This document shows positions 19,223 to 28,279 of a stretch of 64,000 nucleotides of DNA, piece by piece (the first letter of the stretch is position 1; each line of letters begins with the position of its first letter). The notes beneath the pieces were generated by a model. That model did no database searches, was not told the origin of the DNA, and was given only the letters and a program-made list of their open reading frames with translations. The stretch covers positions 682,001 to 746,000 of the forward strand of contig NZ_CAADHO010000003.1 in the NCBI RefSeq assembly GCF_900699765.1, written 5' to 3'. This DNA is from Desulfoluna butyratoxydans. Lineage in GTDB: Bacteria > Desulfobacterota > Desulfobacteria > Desulfobacterales > Desulfolunaceae. Position numbers and translations under genes: made by a program.

Positions 19223-20665
19223 CTACTCTTTGGATACCCCGGGCAAAGCCTTCAACTGCGAGGCGAGGTGATCGCTTGTGACTTTGTATTCGGCAAGCAG
19301 GCTCTCAAGGGAGTTGAACTTGTTCCGAAGTCTTTCCTCGGAACGTTCCGCCTTGTCCCCGATGCGCGTGATCTGCTTGTCGATGCTGCCGATCTTGGTT
19401 TTGAGGCCCTTGCTCCCGGAGGCTAAGATGCCGCCTGTGGGATCGTTGAACCCTTCGATGAGGGTGCACATGCGAACCGCAAAGCCCTCTTCCCCTTCGT
19501 CGATGCTGGTAAAAAACCGCTTCAGGTCGTCGGGGTGTTCTTCAAGGGCTCGGGAAAGGGTCTCCTGGTTCAGTTCCAGATAGGGCTTGCCGTACTCGGG
19601 ATCTTCTTTGTCCGTGACCCGCCGCATGGTCACCCCGACATCGGAAAGATAGCGGAAGCTGTCGTTTCCGGACACTGTGCCCGCGGTGGAGCGGGTCAGT
19701 GCGCCGTTGATGCGGTTGGCGGTCTGGTCTCCGAAGAGGGTGCCCTGCTCTTCCCCTTCGCCGTTGTACTTCTGGCTGTTGAAGAAGAAGGTGAGGACAT
19801 TGTTGTACTTTTCCACAAAGGTTTCGAGCTTCTCGGAGATGGCGCCCTGGTCCAGTGCCACGTTGAAGGTGGTGGCCGGGGCTGTCCCGGAGAGGGTCAG
19901 GGTGACGTCCTTGACCACGTCTTCGATGGTGTTGGAGGGCCGGTGGATTCCCTGGACCCCGTCCACGGAGATGATGGCATCCTTGGCTTCCTGGGTCACG
20001 GAAAAGGCCTTGTCTCCAGCACCTTCCCCCTCTTCATTCCCGTAGGCTACCAGGGCGGAGAGCCCGGCGTCATCCCCTGTGTCCCCGTCTTCGTCTTCGA
20101 TCACGTCAACGGAGATGGTGTTGGCCGCTCCGGTGTCGTTGGCCGACAGGGTCAGGAAATGATGGGTGCCGTCAAAGATCACCCCGGCCGTCACAGCGCC
20201 TTTTTCGGCGTTGATGGCGTTGGCCAGGTCGTGGAGGGAGAAGTTGGCCCCTGCCGTGATCTCCATGGGATTGCCGTCGCCCACCTGGATGCTCAGGGTC
20301 CCGCCACCGGGAAGCGCGTCTTCAGTAAAGGGCCCGGCGGCCAGCTTCTGGCTTGTGGCCAGCTGATGGACTTCCAGGCTGTAGGTTCCGGTCCGGGCAA
20401 AGGATCCGGCGGAGACGGTGTAGCTCTCGGGGTCGGGGCTGGTGGCCGTGCGGGCGGTGTAGGCGCTGGGGTACCGGAGGGAGCGGGCAGCGTTGCTGAG
20501 GCCGGAGAGCTCCTTCGACAGGTTGGCATAGGCGGAGATCAGGACCTTGAAGTCCTCTTTCTTCGCTTCCAACGCTTTGACGGGTCTCTTTTCCACTTCG
20601 GTAATCTGCTCGACGATGCCGTCGAGATCGATCCCCGAAACGATGCCGCCTACCGACACTCCCAT
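19223..20665 (-). CDS. fliD: Flagellar hook-associated protein 2 (filament cap)
   Basis: FliD forms the cap under which flagellin subunits polymerise. The N-terminal domain reads GGIVSGIDLDGIVEQITEVEKRPVKALEAKKEDFKVLISAY, the family hallmark. The C-terminal coiled coil (IDKQITRIGDKAERSEERLRNKFNSLESLLAEYKVTSDHLASQL) is equally typical. The 480 residues are within the family range. ATG 20665 is preceded by AAAGGAGCAGG. It follows fliC after a 222-base gap that contains a terminator-like hairpin. Confidence 0.95.
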   Translation of the reverse strand: MGVSVGGIVSGIDLDGIVEQITEVEKRPVKALEAKKEDFKVLISAYANLSKELSGLSNAARSLRYPSAYTARTATSPDPESYTVSAGSFARTGTYSLEVHQLATSQKLAAGPFTEDALPGGGTLSIQVGDGNPMEITAGANFSLHDLANAINAEKGAVTAGVIFDGTHHFLTLSANDTGAANTISVDVIEDEDGDTGDDAGLSALVAYGNEEGEGAGDKAFSVTQEAKDAIISVDGVQGIHRPSNTIEDVVKDVTLTLSGTAPATTFNVALDQGAISEKLETFVEKYNNVLTFFFNSQKYNGEGEEQGTLFGDQTANRINGALTRSTAGTVSGNDSFRYLSDVGVTMRRVTDKEDPEYGKPYLELNQETLSRALEEHPDDLKRFFTSIDEGEEGFAVRMCTLIEGFNDPTGGILASGSKGLKTKIGSIDKQITRIGDKAERSEERLRNKFNSLESLLAEYKVTSDHLASQLKALPGVSKE

Positions 20666-20756
20666 GATCCTGCTCCTTTGGCATCCGCCGTGGGGCGGCC
20701 CGATGCCTTTGTGAACGTTTTTTCGGTGAACACGGTTCCTGCAGAAGGTGTCGGGG

Positions 20757-20794
20757 AAAGCCCCCGGGCGATTGGGATCGCCCAGGGGCTTTTT
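20757..20794 (-). terminator. Hairpin between fliC and fliD
   Basis: AAAGCCCC-GGGCGAT and ATCGCCC-GGGGCTTT form a long stem about 95 bases after the fliC stop. The U-tract is better in the opposite direction, so on the flagellin transcript it may act as a partial terminator. Confidence 0.6.
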
Positions 20795-20887
20795 CGACTA
20801 TGCAGGTTCCCTGTGCACTCGTTTTATCCTGAACAATCGGATAAAGGCAAACCTTCTCTTACTAAGGGTGAGACGGCTCCTTAATGG

Positions 20888-22537
20888 TTACCCGATCAGG
20901 CTGAGAACGGACTGCGGCAGCTGGTTCGCCTGTGCAAGCATGGCGGTACCGGCCTGCTGCATGACCTGGAGTTTGGTCATGTTGGCCGTCTCGGAGGCGA
21001 AGTCCGTATCAAGGATACGGGAACGTGACGCACTCAGGTTCTCAGAAACGTTGGAGAGGTTCTGGATGGTGGAGTCAAAACGGTTCTGGACCGCACCCAG
21101 GTTGGCGCGCATGTCGTCCACCTGGCGGATGGCGCTGTCCACCGACTTGATGGTTTCGTTGGCCGCTTCCACCGTGGAGACGTCGGCGTTGGCGATGGAG
21201 CCCTTGGCCTGGACGTTGTCCTCGGAGAGGGTTGCGAAACCGGCGTCCGTGGCGTTGGTGCCGGACAGGCTCAGGGTGTCTGAGGCCGTCAGGGAGACAG
21301 AACCGGTGATGCGCAGGTCGTTGAAGTTAGAGTCAAAGGAGGTGGACTTCACGCCGCCGCCGAAGACGAGGTTGGTGACTTCCGCGTTGGTGGTGCTCAG
21401 CACGATGTCACGGCCGTCGTCGGCAGACAGGGTCAGCTCGCCGTCGTCATCCACGCTGGCGGTAACGCCGGTGAGGTGGCTCTTGGCGTTAATGGCGTTG
21501 GTGAGGCTGCCGTCGGCGTCGTTCTCTTTGAAGTCTGCAGGGCCCACGCCCACGCCGTTGATCATCAGGTCGCTGTTGCCGATGCGGCCGACGCCGACGT
21601 TGCTGGGGCCATCCCCTGCCACGGCAGAGCCGGAGTAGTCGGCGGCGTCCATGTCGGATGCCTGGAAGCTGGTGGACGCCTTGGCGTACACGCCCTCAAG
21701 GCTGGTGCCTTCCATGCCTTCGCCGGGATCTTCCTCGTTCATCTCGCGGATGTTGTTGATTCGATCGGCAATGGCCTTTGCACTACCGCTGCCGTAGTTG
21801 GCTGCGTTGGTGTCCTTGAGGTCGGCCGTGGAGGCGGAGGTGATGTCGCCGCCGTACTTGGCCTGGGCGATGTCCACAGAGGAGGCACCGTCCACCTGGA
21901 CGCTGACGTCCCCGGCGGTGAGGGTGCTGCCTGCGGCCCCTTCCTGGATACCGATGCTGCCGGCGTCGGCGGCGTCGTTGGTCAGGGAGACGCGGGAGGC
22001 GGTGGACTGTACGATGCCGGGCTGCTGGCCCAGGGCGTTGGCCTTGACGTTGACAAGGTCCACACCGATGGTCTCGTTGGCGTTGGCGCCCACCTGGAAG
22101 GTGAAGGTGCCGGAGCTGCCGTTGAGGATGTTTTTGTTGTTGAAGGTGGTGGCTTCGGCGATTCGGTCGATCTCGGAAACCAGCTGGTCGATCTCGAGCT
22201 GGATGGATGCCCGGTCTTCAGCGGTGTTGGTGTCGTTGGCCGCCTGTACGGACAGTTCGCGGATTCGCTGGAGTCCGTTGGTGGTCTCCTGGAGGGCCCC
22301 TTCAGCGGTCTGGGCCAGGGAGATACCGTCGTTGGCGTTTCGAACCGCCTGGTTCAGGCCACGGATCTGGGAGGTCATACGGTCGGTAATGGCCAGGCCA
22401 GCGGCGTCGTCTTTTGCAGAGTTGATTCTCAGGCCGGAAGAGAGTCGCTGGAGCGATTTATTGAGGCCTGACGCGGTGTTACCCAGGTTACGCTGGGCGG
22501 TGAGAGAGGTGACGTTGGTGTTGATTGAAAGTGCCAT
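20888..22537 (-). CDS. fliC: Flagellin
   Basis: The 549-residue filament protein. The N-terminal D0/D1 region ([18 protein letters not shown]..., [23 protein letters not shown]) and C-terminal D1/D0 region ([20 protein letters not shown]..., [13 protein letters not shown]) are highly conserved; the middle 220 residues are the variable surface domain. ATG 22537 (MALSINTNV) follows GGAGGAAATC; an upstream in-frame codon at 22576 adds a non-flagellin leader. A sigma-28-type promoter lies at 22682-22708, giving a leader of about 140 bases. Cluster neighbours are its chaperones and cap protein. Confidence 0.97.
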   Translation of the reverse strand: MALSINTNVTSLTAQRNLGNTASGLNKSLQRLSSGLRINSAKDDAAGLAITDRMTSQIRGLNQAVRNANDGISLAQTAEGALQETTNGLQRIRELSVQAANDTNTAEDRASIQLEIDQLVSEIDRIAEATTFNNKNILNGSSGTFTFQVGANANETIGVDLVNVKANALGQQPGIVQSTASRVSLTNDAADAGSIGIQEGAAGSTLTAGDVSVQVDGASSVDIAQAKYGGDITSASTADLKDTNAANYGSGSAKAIADRINNIREMNEEDPGEGMEGTSLEGVYAKASTSFQASDMDAADYSGSAVAGDGPSNVGVGRIGNSDLMINGVGVGPADFKENDADGSLTNAINAKSHLTGVTASVDDDGELTLSADDGRDIVLSTTNAEVTNLVFGGGVKSTSFDSNFNDLRITGSVSLTASDTLSLSGTNATDAGFATLSEDNVQAKGSIANADVSTVEAANETIKSVDSAIRQVDDMRANLGAVQNRFDSTIQNLSNVSENLSASRSRILDTDFASETANMTKLQVMQQAGTAMLAQANQLPQSVLSLIG

Positions 22538-22681
22538 GTGATTTCCTCCGTGAAATAAACTTTCAATGGTCGGCATCCGTGCCGTGAAGTCAACTTGTCG
22601 TATACCGTTTGGGAGCCCTGTGTGGTTTTGGAAAATCCTTTTTCCAAAGGCTGGTGCCGGATCACCCGCGGTATAAAGAAC

Positions 22682-22708
22682 ATATCGGAGGATTTTTCGT
22701 ATTCTTTA
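22682..22708 (-). promoter_or_regulatory. Sigma-28 (FliA) type promoter for fliC
   Basis: On the minus strand TAAA (22708-22705), 15 bases, TCCGATAT (22689-22682). Against the TAAA-N15-GCCGATAA consensus the spacing is exact and ten of twelve bases match. It is the expected class of promoter for flagellin. Confidence 0.75.
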
Positions 22709-22850
22709 AATAAAAATGACGATGGGCTGTTGAAAAACAGGGAAGGAATAGGGCGGGATGGCGGGGCTGGGATACGAAAGAATTGAAATTCAATGTTTTG
22801 GGGCGCCCCGACCCTGTTGGGCCGGGGCATTTTTTTTGGCCCTTATTGAC

Positions 22851-23234
22851 TTAAGAGTGTGGAATATCTGCGGGGCGATCCGGCTTTTTCGTGGGGGTGG
22901 AGAGCTCTTTGAGGTTGCGGATCAGCCAGCTTACCTCGTTGATGGGGTCGATGCCGAGGCCCGAGTGGCTGATGGAGAGGCGGTCAATCATGTAACCGAA
23001 CAGGGCCGAAAGGTCGGTGCCGTCCTCTCCCTGGGAGGGGGCGTGTTCCCGTGCCTCCTTGAGATGGTTCAGGATCTTGACCACGGTGGAGATGTTTTTC
23101 TTCTGGTCCTCGGCTCCGCTGCAACGGGCAAGGGTGAGGTGGTCCATGGCGTCGTCGTACATGCGGACAAGCTCTTCCCGCCCAAGGGGCGAAGAGAGGT
23201 CGGGTGTTCGATACAGGGGATGGGTGGATGGCAT
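22851..23234 (-). CDS. Divergent FliS-like protein upstream of flagellin
   Basis: A 127-residue helical protein whose segments follow the order of FliS: EELVRMYDDAMDHLTLARC (compare ILIMLYEGAIKFIHLAV in the FliS encoded at 18728-19165), STVVKILNHLKEAREH, then DLSALFGYMIDRLSISHSGLGIDPINEVSWLIRNLKEL in place of LAALYDYMVRRLTEAN.... Identity is low, so I infer rather than prove the relation. It is transcribed toward fliC with a 313-base gap that contains the fliC promoter. A second, specialised export chaperone or an antagonist of FliS are possible roles. A good GGGAGG precedes ATG 23234. Confidence 0.7.
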   Translation of the reverse strand: MPSTHPLYRTPDLSSPLGREELVRMYDDAMDHLTLARCSGAEDQKKNISTVVKILNHLKEAREHAPSQGEDGTDLSALFGYMIDRLSISHSGLGIDPINEVSWLIRNLKELSTPTKKPDRPADIPHS

Positions 23235-23758
23235 GGTGTCCTCCCTAATATAAGGAAACGATCAGATCTTGCGATCAACGGGTTGTCCGGGGTGCTGGTG
23301 TTCGGGCGGTGCGTCAGCGGCAAGGGGGTGCGGGGAAGGGCTCCGTCCAGGGAGAGTGGGAACGATGTCAGAATGTGTTTCGATGCGGCGTTTTAGTAAA
23401 CAACGTACTGATATAGATAATACAACAGCTTGTATGTAAAAGCCATTACAAATAAACAACAGGTACATGCGGTCATCTCTGTTCCGGTTGCACGGAAGTG
23501 TGGCTCATGTTTCGGATCATTGTCTTTTGTGCGGATAAATCGATCATGGACATGCGCTTTTGAGGTGGCTCACCTCGTCGCCGGAGGCATGGACTTTGGC
23601 CATGGAAGGCTTCTATTGACGATGGGCCCTGAAGTGCCATATCGTCGGGGGTATACGTTTATTGCAAATGAAAACCTGCGCCCCTTGGCGTTGCCCCGGG
23701 TCATGCCGAGGCACGTCGACACCGCTGGTGCAGGCAATGTTTAAGAGCGGGGAGAGCT
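23235..23758. other. Divergent region between FliS-like gene and sigma-54 activator
   Basis: 524 bases without a supported gene. The stretch 23395-23470 is A/T-rich and may hold the promoters. A copy of the hairpin repeat lies at 23562-23589. Confidence 0.4.
23562..23589 (+). repeat. Hairpin repeat, short copy
   Basis: GAGGTGgctCACCTC followed by GTCGCCGGAGGCA. The next bases (GGACTTTGGCCATGGAAGGC) also resemble the tail of the longer copy at 37574-37725 (GACTTTGACCATAGAAGGC). Confidence 0.7.
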
Positions 23759-26700
23759 GTGCATCGTTTATCGGCATTGACGGAAGATCAGGTTGTCGCC
23801 TTGAGTGTGCTGGCGTTTGTGAGGTCCCACATCCATGAGTCCGTTCTTGCCGAATGGACGGGGAGCACCATCCGGGAGACGTCCCTTGCCCTTCGGGGGC
23901 TCCATGGGGCCGGGCTCGCACACGCCTGTGGGACAGCGTGCTGGCAGCTGGCCCCGGGTGGACTGGGTCGCGCTGAAATCAGGGCCCACCTCCCGACCCT
24001 GGAGGCCCGGGCCTACCGAGGAGGGCTTCTCTCCGAGATAGACCGGCTCCGCGGCCCTGACGAGATCGCCGTGTTTGAAGCCCTGGTGGCCGATATCTCC
24101 AACCGGCTGGAGGTTTCGGTCACGGCCGGGCTCCGGGTGCTCCTCACCGAGACTCTGGAGCAGATGCTGGCTTTCTGCGACGAAGAGCGCACCCTGGAAA
24201 AATCCCGGGAAGAGCTCTCCCGGTTTCTGGAGCTTGCCATTGCCATCCTCGGGCTCAGCCTTTATCTGGCCCGGAACCTCTCCCTTTCCATTCGCCTCTT
24301 CTTTTTTGCCAACGAAATCGCCATCCGCATCGGCGACATGCGCAAGCGCATTATCCTCAAGCTCAGCGAGGTCCTTCTGGATCATTTTACCGGGCGCTCT
24401 TCCCTCCAGGCCCTGCCGTCGCTCATGGAGAGCCAGGAGGCCATTGACGAGCTCGGGGACAACGATATCCTCTGTATCGCCGCCATGTTTCTCTCCTCCC
24501 TGCACTTCAACCAGGGGGACATGAAAAAGACCCTGCACTACTACAACGAGGTGGATCCGGCTTCCTATGTCTGGAACCTGCGGTACTACAAGGACCTCTC
24601 CGGGATTTATCCCTCTTCGGCGGCCCATTTTCTGGGGAAATTTCACCTGGCCATCGGCATTGCCAAATCCGCGTGCCGCACGGCTCACCTGAAGGGCAAC
24701 GAGCTTACCGAAGGGTGGTGGTGCCTCCAGCTCACCATGGTTCTGGGGGACGCAGGTTGTGATCGCGGTGAGGTGGAAAAGTACCTGAACCGGGCCAGGA
24801 GCCTTCTGGACCCCCGGCTTCACGAGATGGCCTATGTCTTTTATCTCCATGTGACGGCCTGTACCCACAGCCGTTACGGCGAGATGGACAAGGCCTATGA
24901 AGCCCTGAAGGCGTACCATGCGTTTTTCACGTCCTGTGAATTTGAGCAGACCCTCTTTGGCCGCTCCCGCAGCTACGAGCTCAGTGTTGATTTTTTCAGG
25001 CGGGGGTATCCCCCCATCCCTTCGGTGGATGTGGAGGCGGAGACCCGGAAGAACCTGAACGGCGGGGACAAAATGATGCGAGGAGCTGCCCTGCGCCAGA
25101 AGGCGCTGTTGGCCTATGACGCCGGAAAACCCCTGTCCGTTGTGCGGCAGCTGCTTACGGAGAGCATGGAGGTGTTCCATGAGGCGGGCGGGACCATCCG
25201 TATTCCCCAGACACGACAGCTCCTGGAGCGGGTGGGGTGCCTGGAAAAAGAGGGGGCGGGCGGGCAGCGGCCTCCACTGTTTCTGGAAGAGATTGCCTGG
25301 CCCCAGGCAAAAATCGCGGACCCGGAGCCGGGTGTCGGAAGCCTGACGCAGCGGTGCACCCGGCGGTTCAAGAAGCTCACGTCCCATAAGGAGCCATCGA
25401 TTTTCTACCGCCAGCTTGTCACCATTATTCAAGAGGAGTTTGAGGCCGAGCGGGTCATACTGGTTCGGGGGGTCGAAGAAGGGGCGGTGGCCGGTATCGC
25501 CGCATGCAATGTCTCCCGGGAGGAGCTGGAGCACGGGGTGTGTAACTCTCTTCTTCCCCTGGCATCCCAGGCCATTGAGCGCCAGGAGGTTGCCAGGGTG
25601 AATCTGGAGTCCTTTGCCGCGGTTGCCATTCCCGTGAGCGCCCAGGGGGCGTCCACCTGGGTCCTGTATGCCGAGAGCCAGGAGACCTCCGGGCGGCTGG
25701 GGCGCCTGCTCGGGGAGATGGATGAACATCTGGCCCTGCTCATCACATCGGAGGTCCGCTCGGCGGTGATCCTGGAGGCCTCGCAGCAACAGCCCCGGTA
25801 TTACCCCGTGCCCGGCGAGTCCTCCCACGAGCCCTTTTACGGCGTCTCCATGGCGCCCCTGTTGAAGAAGTCGGCCCAGGCGGCCCGCACCGATGCCACC
25901 ATCCTTATCCTGGGGGAGACCGGGGTGGGCAAGGAGCTTTTTGCCCGGCATATCCACTCGGAGAGCGGGCGCAAGGGGCCGTTTATCCCTGTGCATCCGG
26001 CGAGCATGGCAGAGTCCCTTATTGAAAGTGAGCTTTTTGGTCACGAAAAAGGGGCCTTTACCGGGGCGACCTCCCAGAAGGTTGGTTTTTTTGAGCTGGC
26101 CAACCAGGGAACCCTTTTTATCGATGAGGTGGGGGAGATCTCCCTGTCCCTTCAGGTCAAGCTCTTGCGGGTGCTCCAGAACCATAAGTTCACCCGGGTG
26201 GGGGGAACCAAGGAGCACCTCTCCGATTTCCGGCTGATTGCCGCCACAAACAGGGATTTGAAACAGGACGTCATCGACGGGACCTTTCGGGAAGACCTTT
26301 TCTATCGCCTCTTTGTCCTGCCCTTTACGATTCCCCCTTTAAGGGAACGCTCCGAAGACATTGTCTATCTCGCCCAGATGTTTTTGACCCATTTTGCCAG
26401 GCGCTACGGAAAAACAGTGCTGAGTCTCACCCCGGGGCAGATCGCCGACCTTCAGTCCCGCCCCTGGCAGGGGAACATCCGGGAGCTGAAAGGGATTATG
26501 GAAAGGGCTGTGATCCTCTCCTCCGGGGACCGGCTTGAGCTGTTTCCCGAGGCCCATGAGTCGTCTCCGTCTTTGTCTGCCCCTGTGGCAGGGGCCGGTA
26601 CGGAGCTCTTTGGGGGGCTGCCGACCTTAAAAGAGCTGGAGAAGAAGTACCTCGCCTATGTTCTGGGGCTGACCGGCGGTAAGGTGGCCGGTCCCGACGG

Positions 26701-26770
26701 CCTGGAAGGGGTGCTGCAAACCAAGCGCTCCACCATCTACGCAAAGCTTAAACGCCACGGCCTGATTTGA
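23759..26770 (+). CDS. Sigma-54 dependent transcriptional activator with long sensory region
   Basis: A 1003-residue protein. The C-terminal third is a complete sigma-54 activator: Walker A GETGVGKE near residue 719, the sigma-54 contact loop GAFTGA near 765, Walker B LFIDEVGE, the arginine-finger region DFRLIAATNRDL and a Fis-type helix-turn-helix at the end (TKRSTIYAKLKRHGLI). The N-terminus looks like a winged helix (about 5-60), followed by some 450 residues of helical, TPR-like sequence and a GAF-like segment (about 535-680). There is no receiver domain, so it probably senses a ligand. GTG 23759 has GGGGAG four bases upstream. The TRAP operon with a -24/-12 promoter follows, its likely target. 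Confidence 0.88.
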   Translation: MHRLSALTEDQVVALSVLAFVRSHIHESVLAEWTGSTIRETSLALRGLHGAGLAHACGTACWQLAPGGLGRAEIRAHLPTLEARAYRGGLLSEIDRLRGPDEIAVFEALVADISNRLEVSVTAGLRVLLTETLEQMLAFCDEERTLEKSREELSRFLELAIAILGLSLYLARNLSLSIRLFFFANEIAIRIGDMRKRIILKLSEVLLDHFTGRSSLQALPSLMESQEAIDELGDNDILCIAAMFLSSLHFNQGDMKKTLHYYNEVDPASYVWNLRYYKDLSGIYPSSAAHFLGKFHLAIGIAKSACRTAHLKGNELTEGWWCLQLTMVLGDAGCDRGEVEKYLNRARSLLDPRLHEMAYVFYLHVTACTHSRYGEMDKAYEALKAYHAFFTSCEFEQTLFGRSRSYELSVDFFRRGYPPIPSVDVEAETRKNLNGGDKMMRGAALRQKALLAYDAGKPLSVVRQLLTESMEVFHEAGGTIRIPQTRQLLERVGCLEKEGAGGQRPPLFLEEIAWPQAKIADPEPGVGSLTQRCTRRFKKLTSHKEPSIFYRQLVTIIQEEFEAERVILVRGVEEGAVAGIAACNVSREELEHGVCNSLLPLASQAIERQEVARVNLESFAAVAIPVSAQGASTWVLYAESQETSGRLGRLLGEMDEHLALLITSEVRSAVILEASQQQPRYYPVPGESSHEPFYGVSMAPLLKKSAQAARTDATILILGETGVGKELFARHIHSESGRKGPFIPVHPASMAESLIESELFGHEKGAFTGATSQKVGFFELANQGTLFIDEVGEISLSLQVKLLRVLQNHKFTRVGGTKEHLSDFRLIAATNRDLKQDVIDGTFREDLFYRLFVLPFTIPPLRERSEDIVYLAQMFLTHFARRYGKTVLSLTPGQIADLQSRPWQGNIRELKGIMERAVILSSGDRLELFPEAHESSPSLSAPVAGAGTELFGGLPTLKELEKKYLAYVLGLTGGKVAGPDGLEGVLQTKRSTIYAKLKRHGLI

Positions 26771-26832
26771 ATGCCATGGGTCAGCCCATTCCCTTTTTGG
26801 TGGCGTCTAAAAATCAAGACATGTGTTCATGC

Positions 26833-26866
26833 GCGTCCCGTTTTTTGGATCCAAAAAACGGGACGC
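26833..26866. repeat. 34-base perfect palindrome
   Basis: GCGTCCCGTTTTTTGGA (26833-26849) is followed without spacer by its exact reverse complement (26850-26866). As RNA it is a GC stem with an A/U upper part, usable as a terminator in both directions; as DNA it could be a dyad site. Confidence 0.85.
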
Positions 26867-27041
26867 CTCCTCCTTCTGCCCGGGCCTCCTCGCCGTCCTA
26901 TGCCTGCTTTCCTCCCGCTGAGCTGTTCCGTGTCTTTTCTGCTTGATACCAAATATAGATGAATTGTCGCAGTACCTGCACATGATGTGGTGTGCCTGGC
27001 CCGCGTGTGTCGATGGGGTCTGAGGGATCTTGTCCGGCATG

Positions 27042-27057
27042 TGGCATGGTTTGTGCC
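27042..27057 (+). promoter_or_regulatory. Sigma-54 type (-24/-12) promoter for the TRAP operon
   Basis: TGGCATggtttGTGCC matches TGGCAC-N5-TTGCW at the invariant GG and GC with correct spacing. Transcription would start near 27069, about 84 bases before dctP, and the gene just upstream encodes a sigma-54 activator. Confidence 0.6.
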
Positions 27058-27152
27058 TTGATACCACGGCAAGAACAGGCCTTCGGTGGCCAATTCTCTG
27101 TGGAAGAATGATGTCAATATGATGATCGCAGACTTTGTTAGGAGGAAACGTG

Positions 27153-28154
27153 ATGAAGAAAGTGGCTTTATGTGTGGCGATGCTGTTTCTGATGGCGGTG
27201 TTCAGTGCTCCGGCCTCAGCCAAGGTGGTCATGAACCTGGGGTGGCAGACAGCCGATGACAGCGCTTACGGCGAGCTAGTCACCATCTTTTCCGGGCTGG
27301 TGGATGAATACACCGGGGGCGAGGTGGTGGTCAAACGTCGTTGCTGCGGACAGATCGGGGGGGAGGAAGATGGGTTTAAATCCCTTCAGATCGGCATCGT
27401 GGACGGGTTTATCATCACCATGAACAACGTCTCTCCCCACTACCCCCTCATGGACGTGTTCGTCCTGCCGTATATCTTCAACAGCCTTGAGCATGCCTCC
27501 CAGGTGCTGGAAGGACCCATCGGGGACCGGTTCCGGGATCAGCTCTACGCCAAGACCGGCGTCTACCTTCTCTCCTACAACGCGGTGGAGCCCCGGGACA
27601 TGTACAACACCAAGCGCCCCATCCGCAGCATGGACGACATGAAGGGGCTGAAGCTCAGGGTTCCCAAGAACAAGATCATGATCCGTACCTTCCAGGCCTT
27701 CGGCGCAGAGCCTGTGCCCCTGGCGTGGTCGGAAATGTCCACGGCCCTTCAGACCGGGACGGTGGAAGGCGGCGACAACGGCACCTTTGTCATCCGCTCC
27801 CAGAAGTTTTTCGATTTGGCCGACAACCTCACCGTCCTGGATCACTTCACCTCTTTTTCTCCTCTCTTCTGCAGCAAGCGGTTCCTGGGGAAACTCACCG
27901 ATGCCCAGCGTGAGGCCGTGATCAAGGCGGGGCGGGACGCCGGAAGGATCCATCGGGCCAACATGCTCAAGAAGATCGAGGAGTGCCGCACCTACCTTGA
28001 GGCAAACGGGATGAAGATCACCCGACCGGACCGTACGCCGTTTATCGAAGCGGCCCGCAAGCTTCAGGATGAGATCCTCTCCAAGCGATCGGCCGAGTTC
28101 CGGGAGATTGTCGATCAGATCCGCGCGTCCTCCGGCAGCAAAACCGACGCATAG
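27153..28154 (+). CDS. dctP: TRAP transporter substrate-binding protein
   Basis: Periplasmic binding protein of the DctP family (333 residues). A Sec signal peptide ends at about APASA-KVV. Conserved blocks include LGWQTADDSAYGELVTIFS, the MKGLKLRVPKNKIMIRTFQAFGAEPVPLAWSEMSTALQTGTVEGGDN segment with the arginine that binds the substrate carboxylate, and the C-terminal helices. It binds an organic acid for a Na+-driven importer; the deacylase at 30197-31789 suggests an N-acylated amino acid, which is inference. ATG 27153 has AGGAGG eight bases upstream; an earlier ATG at 27135 overlaps that site. Confidence 0.93.
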   Translation: MKKVALCVAMLFLMAVFSAPASAKVVMNLGWQTADDSAYGELVTIFSGLVDEYTGGEVVVKRRCCGQIGGEEDGFKSLQIGIVDGFIITMNNVSPHYPLMDVFVLPYIFNSLEHASQVLEGPIGDRFRDQLYAKTGVYLLSYNAVEPRDMYNTKRPIRSMDDMKGLKLRVPKNKIMIRTFQAFGAEPVPLAWSEMSTALQTGTVEGGDNGTFVIRSQKFFDLADNLTVLDHFTSFSPLFCSKRFLGKLTDAQREAVIKAGRDAGRIHRANMLKKIEECRTYLEANGMKITRPDRTPFIEAARKLQDEILSKRSAEFREIVDQIRASSGSKTDA

Positions 28155-28196
28155 CCCCTCGCCAGGGCAATGATCGCGTCCACCTGCTGTTACCTG

Positions 28197-28230
28197 CTGC
28201 CCCGGGAACCATCCTGAACGCCCGGGGCAG
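28197..28230 (+). terminator. Intra-operon hairpin between dctP and dctQ
   Basis: CTGCCCCGGG (28197-28206) and CCCGGGGCAG (28221-28230) form a ten-bp perfect stem 42 bases after dctP. No strong U-tract follows, so it may stabilise the upstream dctP mRNA and reduce read-through. Confidence 0.6.
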
Positions 28231-28279
28231 TCCTTGAATTAAAAAATTCGGCTCTGTGCCATGAGTCAAGGAGCGTTTG

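Larger units (their letters stand above)
26771..27152. other. Gap between activator gene and dctP
   Basis: 382 bases without a supported gene. It holds a 34-base perfect palindrome (26833-26866), probably the end signal of the activator gene, and the -24/-12 promoter at 27042-27057. Confidence 0.6.
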
